Numbered from the stretch's first letter, positions 8,898 to 18,777 are shown. The stretch is 64,000 nucleotides of DNA from Bacteroidota bacterium (GCA_009773455.1 WSXU01000001.1:53186-117185), one strand, 5' to 3'. Notes: generated by a model not told the origin, from the letters alone. Translations and numbers: made by a program.

Positions 8898-9758
8898 ATG
8901 GCAAAAACACCATCGAAAGCAAAAGGCGCCCCTGAGGTTGACAACACCCAGGTACAGAATATAGAAGAACAAAGTGTAATTTCTGCGCATGTTTCGCTCT
9001 CACACACTGATGGTGAAGAAACAGAAATTTCCATTGAAAAGAAGCTGATTGCCTTGTTCAGCCTGCAACAGATCGATTCACAGATAGATAAAATCAGGAT
9101 TATCAGGGGAGAACTTCCCCTTGAAGTAGAAGATCTTGAGGACGACATTGTCGGACTTGAAACAAGAACCGATAATTACATCCAGGAAATTGAAAGTCTC
9201 AAGGGTCAGATAAAAGAGAAAGAATTACAGATCAAGGAAAGCCTGGCCCAGATTAAAAGGTACGAAGAACAGCAGATGAATGTGCGCAACAACCGCGAAT
9301 ATGATTCACTTTCGAAAGAAATAGAATTTCAGAACCTTGAAATTGCCCTCGCCGAAAAACGGATAAAGGAATATACCAACAGCCTCACACTGAAAAATGA
9401 TGAAATAACGGCTGCTCAGAAGGTTCTTGAAGAGCGCAGGAATGATCTTGAAATAAAAAAGAGCGAACTTTCCGATATTGTTAACGAAACAGAAAAGGAA
9501 GAACTTGCTTTACAGGCCAAATCAGAAGATTATCAGCGTTTTATCGAAGAAAGGCTGCTTACTGCCTATAAACGCATCCGCAAGAATGCCCGTAACGGCC
9601 TCGCTGTTGTAAGTGTTGAGCGAGACGCGTGCGGTGGTTGCTTCAGTTCCATCCCTCCCCAGCGTCAGCTGGACATCAGGATGCATAAAAAAATCATTGT
9701 TTGTGAATACTGTGGCCGTATCCTGGTTGATCATGGCCTTGCCTCCAAGACCAACTAA
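8898..9758 (+). CDS. Coiled-coil protein with C-terminal C4 zinc ribbon
   Basis: A 286-residue protein. The N-terminal ~50 residues are low complexity. A long coiled coil of Glu/Lys/Leu heptads runs from about 55 to 220 (for example EEQQMNVRNNREYDSLSKEI). The last ~45 residues form a C4 zinc ribbon with CGGC at 245-248 and CEYC at 269-272. This matches the CT398-like/C4-type zinc-ribbon family seen next to Nif3. The family role is uncertain; nucleic acid binding or a secretion/flagellar-type chaperone role has been suggested for distant relatives. It is cotranscribed with the Nif3 gene and followed by a strong intrinsic terminator. Confidence 0.9.
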   Translation: MAKTPSKAKGAPEVDNTQVQNIEEQSVISAHVSLSHTDGEETEISIEKKLIALFSLQQIDSQIDKIRIIRGELPLEVEDLEDDIVGLETRTDNYIQEIESLKGQIKEKELQIKESLAQIKRYEEQQMNVRNNREYDSLSKEIEFQNLEIALAEKRIKEYTNSLTLKNDEITAAQKVLEERRNDLEIKKSELSDIVNETEKEELALQAKSEDYQRFIEERLLTAYKRIRKNARNGLAVVSVERDACGGCFSSIPPQRQLDIRMHKKIIVCEYCGRILVDHGLASKTN

Positions 9759-9777
9759 TCAGCGTTAAAAAGGTTTT

Positions 9778-9809
9778 AAAGGGAAAGTGAAAGCTTTCCC
9801 TTTTTTTTA
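9778..9809 (+). terminator. Intrinsic terminator after the Nif3/zinc-ribbon operon
   Basis: A perfect 7-bp stem GGGAAAG/CTTTCCC (9781-9787 and 9794-9800) with a 6-nt loop, followed by eight T residues. Confidence 0.85.
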
Positions 9810-9821
9810 TAATTTACCTCC

Positions 9822-11316
9822 ATGAAATCAGGCTACAGAATCGGATTCCTACTGTTGATGATCAAATTGCTTTCTCCCGTTCAGGAAGGATTTTGTTCGT
9901 ATGATTACAGTATGAACAAAGATTGCCTGAAAGCCTACGAACTTATCCTCCAGCTTAAGCTTGACGAAGCCGATGCAATGTTAAAGACATCCGGAAAAAC
10001 GTCACCGGGTAATAATATTATCCCTTTTCTGGAAAACTACAGCGATTTCCTGAAAATCATCATCTCGGAGGAAGAAGGTGTATACAGGACCTGCCTGTCA
10101 TCAAGAAAGCCCAGGCTTGCACGTCTTGAGGAAGGCAATGTGCATTCTCCCTGGCACCTTTACTGTCAGGCACAACTTAATCTGCAATGGGCTTTTGCAA
10201 GGATCAAATTCGGAGAGTATACAACCGCTGCCCTGGAGCTTAACCGATCCTACAGACTATTGACCAGGAACAAGGAACTGTTCCCTGATTTCAGCCCAAA
10301 CGATGCAGCCCTGGGTCTTCTTCATGTGCTGATCGGCTCAGTGCCTGAAAATTACAAATGGATCATTGAAACGCTGGCATTTGAAGGAACGGTGGATCAG
10401 GGAATCGGAGAATTCAGGCAGTTATTCAGCAATTCTGCCACACTGGTTCAATATCCTTTCCTGAAGTCCGAAAGCTTGTTCCTGCTTAGCTTCATCACCT
10501 TCAATTTTTCTCCTTCTACCGAAGATTCGGGGCTTTTACTCCATCTGATCGAAAACCCCGGCAACAGGGCTCTGATCACAGGCAGTCCTTTGCTGATTTA
10601 TGCCGCATCAGCCTATTATCTGCATAACGGAATGAGCAATAAAGCCCTCGGACTGCTTATGAACAGACCCACAGGAAAAGAATATTACCCCTTTCATTAC
10701 CTTGAATACCTTACCGGAATTGCCAGGCTCAATAAACTCGATGTCGGTGCAAAATTGAACTTCCTCAGGTTTGTGGTGAATTTCAGGGGGAAAAACTTCA
10801 TTAAATCAGCCTATCAGCGACTGGCATGGATTGAATTACTCAACAACAACCGGGAAGGATACCGTATGTACATGGATCGGGTGCGATTGATGGGTGGCGG
10901 AGACCTTGACGGAGACAAACAGGCCATGGCCGAAGCAGGAGAACCCTCGCCGCCTGACCTGTCTCTGCTGAAAGCCAGACTGCTTTTTGATGGAGGCTCT
11001 CGAAAACCCTGTCGCTTCCGGAAACTGGTCAAAACGCGAGAAAATTGAATATACCTATCGCCTTGGCCGGATATATCACAAATCGGGAAACATTGCCAAT
11101 GCAATCCTCAATTATACCGAAACACTGAATCAGGGATCTGCTTTTCCATACTATTTTGCGGCCAATGCAGCCCTGCAGCTCGGAAATATCTACGAGAACA
11201 CGGGCAACAGGCAGAAAGCCCGTTCTTACTACAGGCAATGTCTGGATTTAAAATACACTGAGTACCAGACAAGCATCAGCCAGAAAGCAAAAGCCGGGTT
11301 ATCACGCGTAAAATAG
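9822..11316 (+). pseudogene. Secreted TPR-like protein, reading frame broken near 10983-11000
   Basis: The first frame (9822-11048) encodes a signal peptide and an all-helical repeat protein. It ends in an out-of-frame tail after LLKARLLFDGG. The continuation lies in another frame from about 10990 (EALENP... onward) and carries two good TPR motifs (LGRIYHKSGNIANAILNYTE, then LGNIYENTGNRQKARSYY) to the stop at 11316. The second frame has no start or promoter of its own, so the two pieces are one gene of about 497 residues with one extra base, or a larger non-multiple-of-three deletion. A TTTTT run (10984-10988) and a GGAGGC word at 10992 are possible slip sites. The function is unknown; the role is probably periplasmic protein-protein scaffolding. 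It could be real decay or a sequence error. Confidence 0.75.
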
Positions 11317-11465
11317 ATTTTTCAGGTTACAATCCATCACTTAAGAAAAGAACTACCGTTTTCAGAGGGGTGATAATACTCCGTCATCATCTGAAATTCC
11401 CTTTATTCATGTTATTCCATAACAACGATATAACTGGTTCCCGGTTCTGCGCAGCTGATTCCGGG

Positions 11466-11498
11466 ATAAAAAGAAAGCGGCCAGTGAATGACCGCTTT
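11466..11498 (-). terminator. Intrinsic terminator after the OmpP1/FadL gene
   Basis: A stem AAAGCGG/CCGCTTT (11474-11480 and 11492-11498) lies about 40 nt beyond the stop of the minus-strand porin gene. Read on the minus strand it is followed by a T-rich tract (CTTTTT). Confidence 0.65.
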
Positions 11499-11539
11499 GA
11501 AGTTATGGTTCTGATAGTTTTTGAGAGATGTGGGAAATC

Positions 11540-12994
11540 TTAATATTTAATCCCGACAGTCATCAGGAAAGAGTTGTTCATTAGTTTTGTCATTGCGGCA
11601 GGGACATATTCTGACGAATACAGATAGTACTCATCGTCCATGCTTGCATGTATCCAGGCCAGATCAATAAAGAAGTTCTTCTCACGTACACCCAGTCCCA
11701 GGGAATAGGCCGATCTTGTAGCATCGGTTCCATATTTATACGGGTTAGCCGAAATGGTATAACCACCCCTCAGGTTGAGTGAACCAAAGCGCCATTCTGT
11801 TCCAAGGCGGAGATTGTTGGCCTGCATCAGGGTGTTGCTGATGGTTTCGTTTTCACCGTTGAAATCATAATCGGGAGCCCTTAGCCTTGCTGAAGAATAA
11901 TCAACATACTCGTAATCAGCACTGATGATCCCGGCTTTGCCCAGCACAAATCCTACACTCCCTATGGCCCGCATCGGTGTGGTAAGTTCATATTCATAAA
12001 ATCCTTCGGGTGAATGAACTGTGATGCTGCTGTTATTGTCAAAGTTGGATTTAATGGTAGCATTCCAGCTGTCTGCCATTCCATTGTAGAAAGTAGGCGT
12101 ATGTAAGGCTCCGCCAATTCTCAGCCAGTCACTCGCCCTGAAGATCAGTCCCAGTTTCAGATTGATCCCCGTTCCTGAAGTTTCCAGTTCATCGGTGCGG
12201 GTGAATGAATCGAAATAATCACTGTTGCCTTCTTCGTCCGTTTCGGTATAAACCGTTCTGGATGAGTACTTAATGTATGGAACTCCAATGGTTGCCCCGA
12301 GGTATAACCTGTCGCCATAATTGGCACCTACGGTAAATACCATTTCATTCAATGATCCTTTGGTAACAATACTTTCACGTTGATTCACACCTCCCCCGGG
12401 CAGGTCAGATTGGTAGTTCCAGGTGGCTGAATCGGCTGCATCCCGCAAGAACAACAGGTCAGCGTCATAAGCCAGGCCGGTATTAAATGCACCCAGATTT
12501 TCAGGGGCCACACCGTAGGCATTGTCAAGATAAGGGGTAAGGAAAGAGGAAGTATTATTGGTTCCTTCAATCATGGTTCTGTTATTGAAATCGGCCATCC
12601 TGTTAAGTCCAAAGCCAAACTGAACGTTCTTCCACACCGACTGCGGGTTTCTTGCCCTGAGGTCAGTTGCCACAACAATGCCCACACTTCCGAGGTTAAA
12701 CGTATATTTTGAATCTTCACGGAAACTTCCGTTGAAATCAGCTTCGGTTTTGCTAACACTAAATGATGGTGTAATGCTTATTTCAGAGCTTTTATAAAGT
12801 CCGATACCGGCAGGGTTGTAACTCAGGCTGCTGAAATCGGCACCCAATGCCCCGAAAGCACCTCCCATAGCTACAAAACGGGCCGTTCCTGAATTGTTTA
12901 ACCTTGAGTAGCGCAGGGCATCAACCTCATTCTGGGCATGCAGGGCGGGCATAAATGCCGCAAGAGTGAACAGTGCAACAATCAGCTTTTTCAT
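11540..12994 (-). CDS. OmpP1/FadL/TodX-family outer membrane transporter
   Basis: A 484-residue outer-membrane beta-barrel protein with a clear signal peptide (MKKLIVALFTLAAFMPALHAQ). The N-terminal segment SGTARFVAMGGAFGALGADFSSL and the following NPAGIGLYKSSE are the hallmark plug/hatch region of Bacteroidota FadL-like proteins, often named hemin receptor. The rest alternates amphipathic strands and ends in an aromatic strand, FLMTVGIKY. The likely role is uptake of hydrophobic compounds across the outer membrane; the substrate cannot be told from sequence. It lies 49 nt downstream of the Tyr-rich lipoprotein gene on the same strand, so the two may be cotranscribed. Confidence 0.9.
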   Translation of the reverse strand: MKKLIVALFTLAAFMPALHAQNEVDALRYSRLNNSGTARFVAMGGAFGALGADFSSLSYNPAGIGLYKSSEISITPSFSVSKTEADFNGSFREDSKYTFNLGSVGIVVATDLRARNPQSVWKNVQFGFGLNRMADFNNRTMIEGTNNTSSFLTPYLDNAYGVAPENLGAFNTGLAYDADLLFLRDAADSATWNYQSDLPGGGVNQRESIVTKGSLNEMVFTVGANYGDRLYLGATIGVPYIKYSSRTVYTETDEEGNSDYFDSFTRTDELETSGTGINLKLGLIFRASDWLRIGGALHTPTFYNGMADSWNATIKSNFDNNSSITVHSPEGFYEYELTTPMRAIGSVGFVLGKAGIISADYEYVDYSSARLRAPDYDFNGENETISNTLMQANNLRLGTEWRFGSLNLRGGYTISANPYKYGTDATRSAYSLGLGVREKNFFIDLAWIHASMDDEYYLYSSEYVPAAMTKLMNNSFLMTVGIKY

Positions 12995-13043
12995 TGTTTC
13001 AGTAATTATAGTATGTTGAAAAAATCTTCCTTATCTGTTAGTA

Positions 13044-14900
13044 TTACCTGCGTCCACTTCCCGAAGAGGACCTGCTGCTTCCCGAAGAGGAGCTTCTGCC
13101 TGATGAGCTACCTCCCGATGAAGAGGATGAAGAGCGCGAAGGGGCTGAATAATTGCTTCCCGAAGATGAAGATGAACGGGAAGGTGTACTGTAGTTACTT
13201 CTGCCTTCATTTGATCCGGATCGCTGTGGGGTTGAAGGTGCCGTGTAGCGCTGGGGCTGTGATTGCTGCGGTGTCGCCTGCTGACGCGGACGTTCATTGC
13301 CTGAATTGTACTGGCGCTGCTGAGGAACTTCTCTGCTCTGCCTGTTATTATCGGGGGTATACTGACGCTGTGGCGTATTCTCCTGGGGTGCAGCTTCTCG
13401 CTGTTGTGGTGTTTGTCCGGCCGGTCTCTGTGTATTTACATCGTTTTCACGGATGTTACGGTATCGGGGACTCGTATATTCATTGCTCGACTTGGGCTTG
13501 CTGTAGCTGGGAGATGAATACGACTGCGGTGTGCGGCTTCCCTGTGGGCTGGCCTGCTGACGCTGATTCTGCTGTCCCTGTGGCCTGGTGTATATCTGGC
13601 GGTCAGGTGTTGCTGATCTTCCGGGGGTGGCCTGCTGCTGATACCTTCCCGGGTTCACCGTTCCCTGATCTGATTTTGCAGGTGCTGTATACTTTGAAGG
13701 ATCATTGTTGCCCTGATTGACACGGCCCTGTGCAGGTGTTTCACGATTTTCGTTGCCAGTCTGTACCTGACGTCCGTTGGTCCCTGTGCCGGGGTCGCTG
13801 GCAGCAGGTTGAACCGTCCGGCCGTTTGTTTCAGCTGAACGGGTGTTTGTCCCTGGCTGAACGGTGCGTCCGTTCGTTTCTGTTGAACGGGCATTTGTCC
13901 CTGTCTGGGCATTTCTGCCGTTTGTAACTGTTCCACGGCTGTCTGTTCCCTGCTGGATCTTCCGGTCACCGGCACCTGTCTGGGTAATCCGACCGGTCGA
14001 ATTCCTGCCTTCGGTTCCTATACCCCTGGCCGAAACACGGTGATCTTCTATTCTGCCGCTGGCAATGGCCTGTTCGTAACGTTCTCCGAAGCTGGCATTA
14101 CGGCCGCTGCCTGATCTGCCTCCGCCTGAGCCTCCGCCCAGACCGGAATCACGATGGCCATAGTAATACGAGTTATTGTCGTAGCTGTTGTAGTAGTTGC
14201 CCGACCCGTCGTAATATCCATCCCAGTAACCATTATAATATCCATGGTTGTATCCGCTGTAATATCTGTAAGGTGAACCCCAGCCGTAACCATAATAGGA
14301 ATAAGGATAATAATCCCATCCGTAATAACCACCATAGGAAGGATATCCCCATCCGTAATACATGCTTGAATAGCTGGGGTACCACCAGTTATAGCCTAAA
14401 TAGATGCTGGTCCCCCAACTGTAAGGGTTATAATCGTACCAGTAAAGATTTGTGTAATAAGGTGAATAATAGCTGTCGTAATAGACGTTGGAATGAAACC
14501 TGCGTAACCTTGCTGCATAGGCATAATCATAATAGTCGTCTGCATCGTAGTAGTTGGTAACGTAGGTATTGCCAGTTGCCGGATCCGTATATTGCTCACT
14601 GTCAGCATACTGATAATTGCCGTTCTCATCGGTATAATACTCCTGCTGATAGGTTTGTTCATCTGCCGGCTGGCTGTATTCCTGCTGAGTTTCTTCAGCC
14701 TGTGTATAACTCTCAGCTGCATTATTGATTGCCTGGTTTTCCTGCTGGGTAGGACTGACAGCCGGTTGCTCTGCTGTTACAACAGGCGAATCCTTAGGCG
14801 AGTAATAGATATCGTCGTATGTAGCGCGTGACTGGTACTGAGTTGTGCAGGCCGACAGGAATAAGGCCAGTGCAGCGACGATGTTGAGTAAGGTTTTCAT
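13044..14900 (-). CDS. Tyr/Gly/Ser-rich repeat lipoprotein of unknown function
   Basis: A 618-residue protein with a lipoprotein signal (ALALFLSAC). Three compositional blocks follow: a Tyr/Asp/Asn-rich region (about residues 60-250) with many YY and YYG clusters; a repeat zone with four 16-residue units beginning TNGR (residues 326-389); and a Gln/Pro/Arg/Ser-rich stretch ending in a Ser/Gly/Arg tail. No catalytic domain is recognisable. Such proteins occur in Bacteroidota and are usually annotated hypothetical; a surface or matrix role is a guess. A strong purine-rich ribosome-binding site (GGGAGGA) precedes the ATG, unusual for this phylum. The opposite-strand open frames here come from the biased composition. 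Confidence 0.8.
   Translation of the reverse strand: MKTLLNIVAALALFLSACTTQYQSRATYDDIYYSPKDSPVVTAEQPAVSPTQQENQAINNAAESYTQAEETQQEYSQPADEQTYQQEYYTDENGNYQYADSEQYTDPATGNTYVTNYYDADDYYDYAYAARLRRFHSNVYYDSYYSPYYTNLYWYDYNPYSWGTSIYLGYNWWYPSYSSMYYGWGYPSYGGYYGWDYYPYSYYGYGWGSPYRYYSGYNHGYYNGYWDGYYDGSGNYYNSYDNNSYYYGHRDSGLGGGSGGGRSGSGRNASFGERYEQAIASGRIEDHRVSARGIGTEGRNSTGRITQTGAGDRKIQQGTDSRGTVTNGRNAQTGTNARSTETNGRTVQPGTNTRSAETNGRTVQPAASDPGTGTNGRQVQTGNENRETPAQGRVNQGNNDPSKYTAPAKSDQGTVNPGRYQQQATPGRSATPDRQIYTRPQGQQNQRQQASPQGSRTPQSYSSPSYSKPKSSNEYTSPRYRNIRENDVNTQRPAGQTPQQREAAPQENTPQRQYTPDNNRQSREVPQQRQYNSGNERPRQQATPQQSQPQRYTAPSTPQRSGSNEGRSNYSTPSRSSSSSGSNYSAPSRSSSSSSGGSSSGRSSSSGSSRSSSGSGRR
13734..13925 (-). repeat. Four tandem 48-bp (16-codon) units inside the Tyr-rich lipoprotein gene
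   Basis: Each unit encodes a variant of TNGRxVQPGTNxRSxE: TNGRNAQTGTNARSTE, TNGRTVQPGTNTRSAE, TNGRTVQPAASDPGTG and TNGRQVQTGNENRETP. A weaker related unit (STGRITQTGAGDRK) lies just upstream. Confidence 0.85.
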
Positions 14901-14972
14901 TTTAAGGTCCTCCCTTGTTTAGCAGTCAGGCATCCGGAGGTGAATCAGATGTATAAACTGCATTAATTTTGT

Positions 14973-14980
14973 TAATTTTG
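14973..14980 (+). promoter_or_regulatory. -7 promoter motif for proS
   Basis: TAATTTTG matches TAnnTTTG, giving a leader of about 60 nt before the proS ATG. A second overlapping TAATTTTG begins 10 nt upstream. Confidence 0.5.
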
Positions 14981-15045
14981 CACCGCTATCGCGGGATGAT
15001 GCGTTTGACAACCGAAATTAACAAATACTATACCACAAATAAGCA

Positions 15046-16521
15046 ATGGCTAAAGATTTTCCTACAAGGGCTGAGAATTATTCTCAATGGTACAACGATC
15101 TGGTTATTAAGGCTGATATGGCTGAGAATTCGGCCGTCAGGGGTTGCATGGTTATCAAACCATATGGCTATGCAATCTGGGAAAAGATGCAGGCAGCCCT
15201 CGATAAGATGTTCAAGGATACAGGCCACGAGAATGCCTATTTCCCGATATTTATTCCCAAGTCATTCTTCAGCAAGGAAGCCAGCCATGTAGAGGGATTT
15301 GCCAAAGAGTGCGCAGTGGTGACCCATTACCGTCTGAAACAGGATCCCAATGGCAAAGGAGTGATTGTTGACGAAACAGCAAAACTTGAGGAAGAGCTGA
15401 TTGTACGTCCTACCTCTGAAACCATCATCTGGGATACCTACAGGAACTGGATCCAGTCGTACCGCGACCTGCCTCTGCTGATCAACCAGTGGGCCAATGT
15501 TGTGCGTTGGGAAATGCGCACCAGGTTATTCCTGCGGACTGCAGAATTTCTGTGGCAGGAAGGTCATACCGCCCATGCAACTTCTGCTGAAGCTGTTGCC
15601 GAAACCGAGCAGATGCTGAATGTGTATGCCGATTTTGTCGAAAACTTTATGGCAGTACCGGTACTTAAGGGAGTAAAATCACCGAACGAGCGTTTTGCAG
15701 GCGCTGTAGAGACCTACTGCATCGAAGCTTTGATGCAGGACGGCAAAGCACTTCAGGCAGGAACTTCCCATTTCCTCGGACAAAATTTTGCAAAAGCATT
15801 CGAAGTTCAGTTCCTGAGCAAGGAAAACAAACTCGAATACGTGTGGGCTACTTCATGGGGTGTTTCAACCCGGCTGATCGGTGCCCTCATTATGGCCCAT
15901 TCCGATGATAACGGTCTCGTACTGCCGCCTAAACTTGCCCCTACCCAGGTGGTCATCATCCCGATTTACAGAACGGATGAGCAACTGGCTGCGATTACTG
16001 AAAAGGTCAATGAAATAAAGAAAAACCTCCAGGCTAAGGGCATCTCGGTGAAATACGACAGCCGCGACACCTATAAACCGGGATGGAAATTCAATGAGTA
16101 TGAATTCAAGGGAGTGCCTGTAAGGCTGGTGATTGGTCCCAGGGACCTTGAAAGCGGAACGGTGGAAGTTTCACGCCGCGATACCCTTGAGAAAGCGACT
16201 TACCAACTGCAGGATATTGAAACGAAAGTTGAACACCTGCTCCAGAGTATCCAGGACAACCTCTTCCAGAAAGCGCTTGATTTCAGGGAGAACATGACCA
16301 CAAATGCCGATTCATGGGAAGAGTTCAACGACCTGCTCGACAACAAGGGTGGGTTTATCCTCGCCCACTGGGACGGCACCCCTGAAACAGAGCAAAAGAT
16401 CAAAGAAATGACCAAAGCAACCATCCGATGTATTCCCCTGGATGCTAAACCTGAAAAAGGGAAGTGCATCCTGACCGGCCAGCCTTCGGAAAGAAGGGTT
16501 GTGTTTGCCAGGGCATATTAA
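15046..16521 (+). CDS. proS: Prolyl-tRNA synthetase, archaeal/eukaryotic-like type
   Basis: A 491-residue class II synthetase that charges tRNA-Pro. It is the short form without the INS editing domain, and it begins [19 protein letters not shown], typical of the archaeal/eukaryotic-like ProRS found in Bacteroidota. Class II motif 2 is in [20 protein letters not shown], and the proline pocket region [15 protein letters not shown] precedes it. The anticodon-binding domain starts near residue 300. The C-terminal domain ends in ARAY, the conserved terminal tyrosine of this type, although most zinc-binding cysteines of the archaeal enzyme are absent (only one Cys, in KGKCIL). It is monocistronic. 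Confidence 0.96.
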   Translation: MAKDFPTRAENYSQWYNDLVIKADMAENSAVRGCMVIKPYGYAIWEKMQAALDKMFKDTGHENAYFPIFIPKSFFSKEASHVEGFAKECAVVTHYRLKQDPNGKGVIVDETAKLEEELIVRPTSETIIWDTYRNWIQSYRDLPLLINQWANVVRWEMRTRLFLRTAEFLWQEGHTAHATSAEAVAETEQMLNVYADFVENFMAVPVLKGVKSPNERFAGAVETYCIEALMQDGKALQAGTSHFLGQNFAKAFEVQFLSKENKLEYVWATSWGVSTRLIGALIMAHSDDNGLVLPPKLAPTQVVIIPIYRTDEQLAAITEKVNEIKKNLQAKGISVKYDSRDTYKPGWKFNEYEFKGVPVRLVIGPRDLESGTVEVSRRDTLEKATYQLQDIETKVEHLLQSIQDNLFQKALDFRENMTTNADSWEEFNDLLDNKGGFILAHWDGTPETEQKIKEMTKATIRCIPLDAKPEKGKCILTGQPSERRVVFARAY

Positions 16522-16620
16522 ATCTGCAACGGGTCATCATATTCCTTAATGATCCTGCCTGAAACTGGATAAGTTCATGAATTACCCAAACGGCCGTAAA
16601 GGTCCTTTTTTTATGGCAGA

Positions 16621-17439
16621 TCATTCGGTTTTGACTAGCTTCCCACTCCCGGTGATCACACTTTTCACATCATATGGATTCCCGGAATAGTAGATATTGC
16701 CGACTGAGGTTATCTCTGCTTCGAGCACATGGAGGGGATGCACATAGCAATTGTTAGTCCCGCTGTTGCGGATATAAATAATGTTGGAAACAAGGCTGTC
16801 GCAGTAAAACGGACCAAAGCTGTTTGAGAAGATGGTGGTAATATAGGCCCTTCCCTTTACATGCAGGTCAACAGTCCCGTAATGCTGGGCCAGATTCAGC
16901 CTGATTGCATCGAGGTCAAGATTGAAGGATCCTGCCCCGCCCCATATACTTACCTGTAATGAATCAAGACTCAGCTGACTCCGGGTGCTGATATCGCCTG
17001 ACCCTTCGTACCGGATTTCCGATAAAAGAGGCGCTGTCGCATAAACGGTAAGTTCCTTGTTGAAGTTCCGTACCCAGTTGCATTTCATAGTATTACGGAT
17101 CACGAGGGTGCCGTTGGTAATTTCTGTGGTTACGGCATCCATGATGTTTTCGCCGGCTTCAACACTGATCTGTGGAGTGGTTCCGGGAATCAGCACCAGG
17201 TTGACATTGTCCCACAATTCAATTTTTTCAATGATTCCGGCTGGTCTTGATTCAGTCACCTGCTGACCACTGTTGGTAAAACAGTCGTCGGCCTGTTCGC
17301 CAGTACATGAGGTGATCATAAGCATCGAAAAAGTGCCTGCAACTAACAGGAATGAGAAAGCGGGCAGAATGCGCAGCATCCCTGGCAACCCTATACCGGC
17401 GATGGTTCTGTAAAAAGAAGTGATTAAAAGCTTTTTCAA
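16621..17439 (-). CDS. DUF2807 (GIN-domain) lipoprotein
   Basis: A 272-residue protein with an N-terminal hydrophobic segment ending in a lipobox-like MITSC at about residue 45. The body is the right-handed beta structure of DUF2807 (the head/GIN domain of putative auto-transporter adhesins): the VSVEAGENIMDAVTTEI-like strand, LVIRNT, LSEIRYEGSGDIST and SITGSGKL-type ladders recur. Bacteroidota carry many such exported proteins, and their function is not known. The N-terminus is longer than usual for a lipoprotein signal, so a later start is possible, although no better ATG before the hydrophobic core is obvious. It lies downstream of the PagL-like gene on the same strand. Confidence 0.82.
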   Translation of the reverse strand: MKKLLITSFYRTIAGIGLPGMLRILPAFSFLLVAGTFSMLMITSCTGEQADDCFTNSGQQVTESRPAGIIEKIELWDNVNLVLIPGTTPQISVEAGENIMDAVTTEITNGTLVIRNTMKCNWVRNFNKELTVYATAPLLSEIRYEGSGDISTRSQLSLDSLQVSIWGGAGSFNLDLDAIRLNLAQHYGTVDLHVKGRAYITTIFSNSFGPFYCDSLVSNIIYIRNSGTNNCYVHPLHVLEAEITSVGNIYYSGNPYDVKSVITGSGKLVKTE

Positions 17440-17521
17440 TGTTTCAATTTATTTATCTCAACCCTTATCCCGGATCACCTTATCCTACAAACGATACCGT
17501 TGCGTAACCTTCAGGATAAAC

Positions 17522-18703
17522 TCACAATTTCAGGTAATATTTCATTTTAAACCGGTAACCGATCCCCAGTCCGACAAAATCAGCCCTGGCAAAATGCGTT
17601 TTCAGGGTAAGGTTTCCAAACAGATTTTTGGTGATGAGGTAATGAATCCCCGCTTTATAATAGGTCATTCCTTCACTTTTATCCTTTCCGCCAAGGTAGG
17701 CCCCCAGGTTGAAAGCAAATGAAGTCCTGGCAAGCACCAGTTCATAAGCAGCACTCAGCCCGGGCTTGGTCAGTTCAGATTTTTGATAGGGCTCAGTATT
17801 TGAGTGGGCTACCAGCAAGGCATCTGATCCATCCCATGACAGATCGAAACACAAACCCAGTTTGTGTTTGTAACCAAGGCTCTTCGATGCACTGATAAAA
17901 CCGGCATAGATGTTATATCTTTTCCCGTCGGTATCTCCGGTCTCCTTGATGGCAAAGGTGGTCCCGGCTTTGACTTCAATATAATCCCTGCCATCGAATT
18001 CAAACATGGTAAGGTCAGGTCTCAGCCGTCGTCTTATATAATTGTTTTCCTTGTTGAGCCTAAAGGCAATGCCACCACTCACCGAAGGAATATTCAATCC
18101 GAAATTCGGGGTTTTCACAGAGCCGTTCGAGAAGTGCATCAACTGCACCCCCGCCGACAACTGCAGGTGATGCAGGGGTTTCCACCGGTATTCTATCATC
18201 AGGTTAACCGCCGCATTCAGGTGCGAACCAATGGCCGTATATTTGTAGTTTTCAAGCCTGTCGAAACGTTTTGTAAGATAAGCCAGCCCGGCCCCAAGCC
18301 TGAAGTTCAGCTCCGACTTTTCATTTTTTGCCCAGGGGAAACTTATATATGGAAACAGGGCATGCGCCTGCCCGAGGTCGCGTGAATTTCCCAGCCAGGC
18401 ATTCCAGTAGGCGATTCCTGTAACCGGATAATTGTAAAAAGATTCCCACTGTCGTTTTCCGTAAGATGCCTGAGCAATGGTGAATTCAAAGGAGGGGAAA
18501 TGACTGTTGTAGATTTCCATCTCTACATGATGGGCGATCAGAAATCCGTAATTGGCCCTGGGCTCAAACAACAGGTTGGCTGCCTGAAAACTGCGTGCCT
18601 TCTGAGCAGATATGGGTTCCGTTGCCAAAAGTACAGCCATCAATACCATTGTGATGGCAATGACAGGTCTTAACAAGTCCCACTTAAAGTTGTTTGTTCT
18701 CAA
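17522..18703 (-). CDS. PagL-like lipid A 3-O-deacylase (acyloxyacyl hydrolase family)
   Basis: A 393-residue protein with a signal peptide (cleavage near ISAQ) and outer-membrane beta-barrel features. The sequence LMHFSNGSVKTPNFGLN around residue 190 matches the conserved H.SN.S.....N.G.N block of the PagL/lipid A 3-O-deacylase family, in which His and Ser of this block belong to the catalytic triad. The likely role is removing the 3-O-acyl chain of lipid A in the outer membrane, tuning the product of the Lpx pathway. It is about twice as long as Pseudomonas PagL; the extra C-terminal strands are typical of the Bacteroidota form. A -7 motif at 18737-18744 gives a leader of about 30 nt. Confidence 0.8.
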   Translation of the reverse strand: MRTNNFKWDLLRPVIAITMVLMAVLLATEPISAQKARSFQAANLLFEPRANYGFLIAHHVEMEIYNSHFPSFEFTIAQASYGKRQWESFYNYPVTGIAYWNAWLGNSRDLGQAHALFPYISFPWAKNEKSELNFRLGAGLAYLTKRFDRLENYKYTAIGSHLNAAVNLMIEYRWKPLHHLQLSAGVQLMHFSNGSVKTPNFGLNIPSVSGGIAFRLNKENNYIRRRLRPDLTMFEFDGRDYIEVKAGTTFAIKETGDTDGKRYNIYAGFISASKSLGYKHKLGLCFDLSWDGSDALLVAHSNTEPYQKSELTKPGLSAAYELVLARTSFAFNLGAYLGGKDKSEGMTYYKAGIHYLITKNLFGNLTLKTHFARADFVGLGIGYRFKMKYYLKL

Positions 18704-18736
18704 CGATCAGGCTGTTCAGGATTTTCAGGCAGGAAA

Positions 18737-18744
18737 CAAAAATA
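18737..18744 (-). promoter_or_regulatory. -7 promoter motif for the PagL-like gene
   Basis: On the minus strand this reads TATTTTTG, matching TAnnTTTG. A CAAA (TTTG on the minus strand) is 16 nt further upstream, closer than the usual spacing. Confidence 0.4.
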
Positions 18745-18769
18745 CAAAATCCGGCCCCGCCAAAATGTG

Positions 18770-18777
18770 TAACTTTG
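18770..18777 (+). promoter_or_regulatory. Plus-strand -7 promoter motif facing the non-coding stretch before mazG
   Basis: TAACTTTG matches TAnnTTTG. Transcription would start near 18783 and cross about 390 nt without a convincing gene before mazG. Confidence 0.35.

Noticed and set aside
12938..14831. Plus-strand open frames (up to 260 codons) opposite the OmpP1 and Tyr-rich lipoprotein genes
   Set aside because: They are antisense shadows of compositionally biased coding DNA; the minus-strand products have signal peptides and family features.
16540..16620. Terminator after proS
   Set aside because: A T7 run follows AAAGGTCC, but the complementary arm is missing; only a short ACGGCCGT palindrome is nearby.
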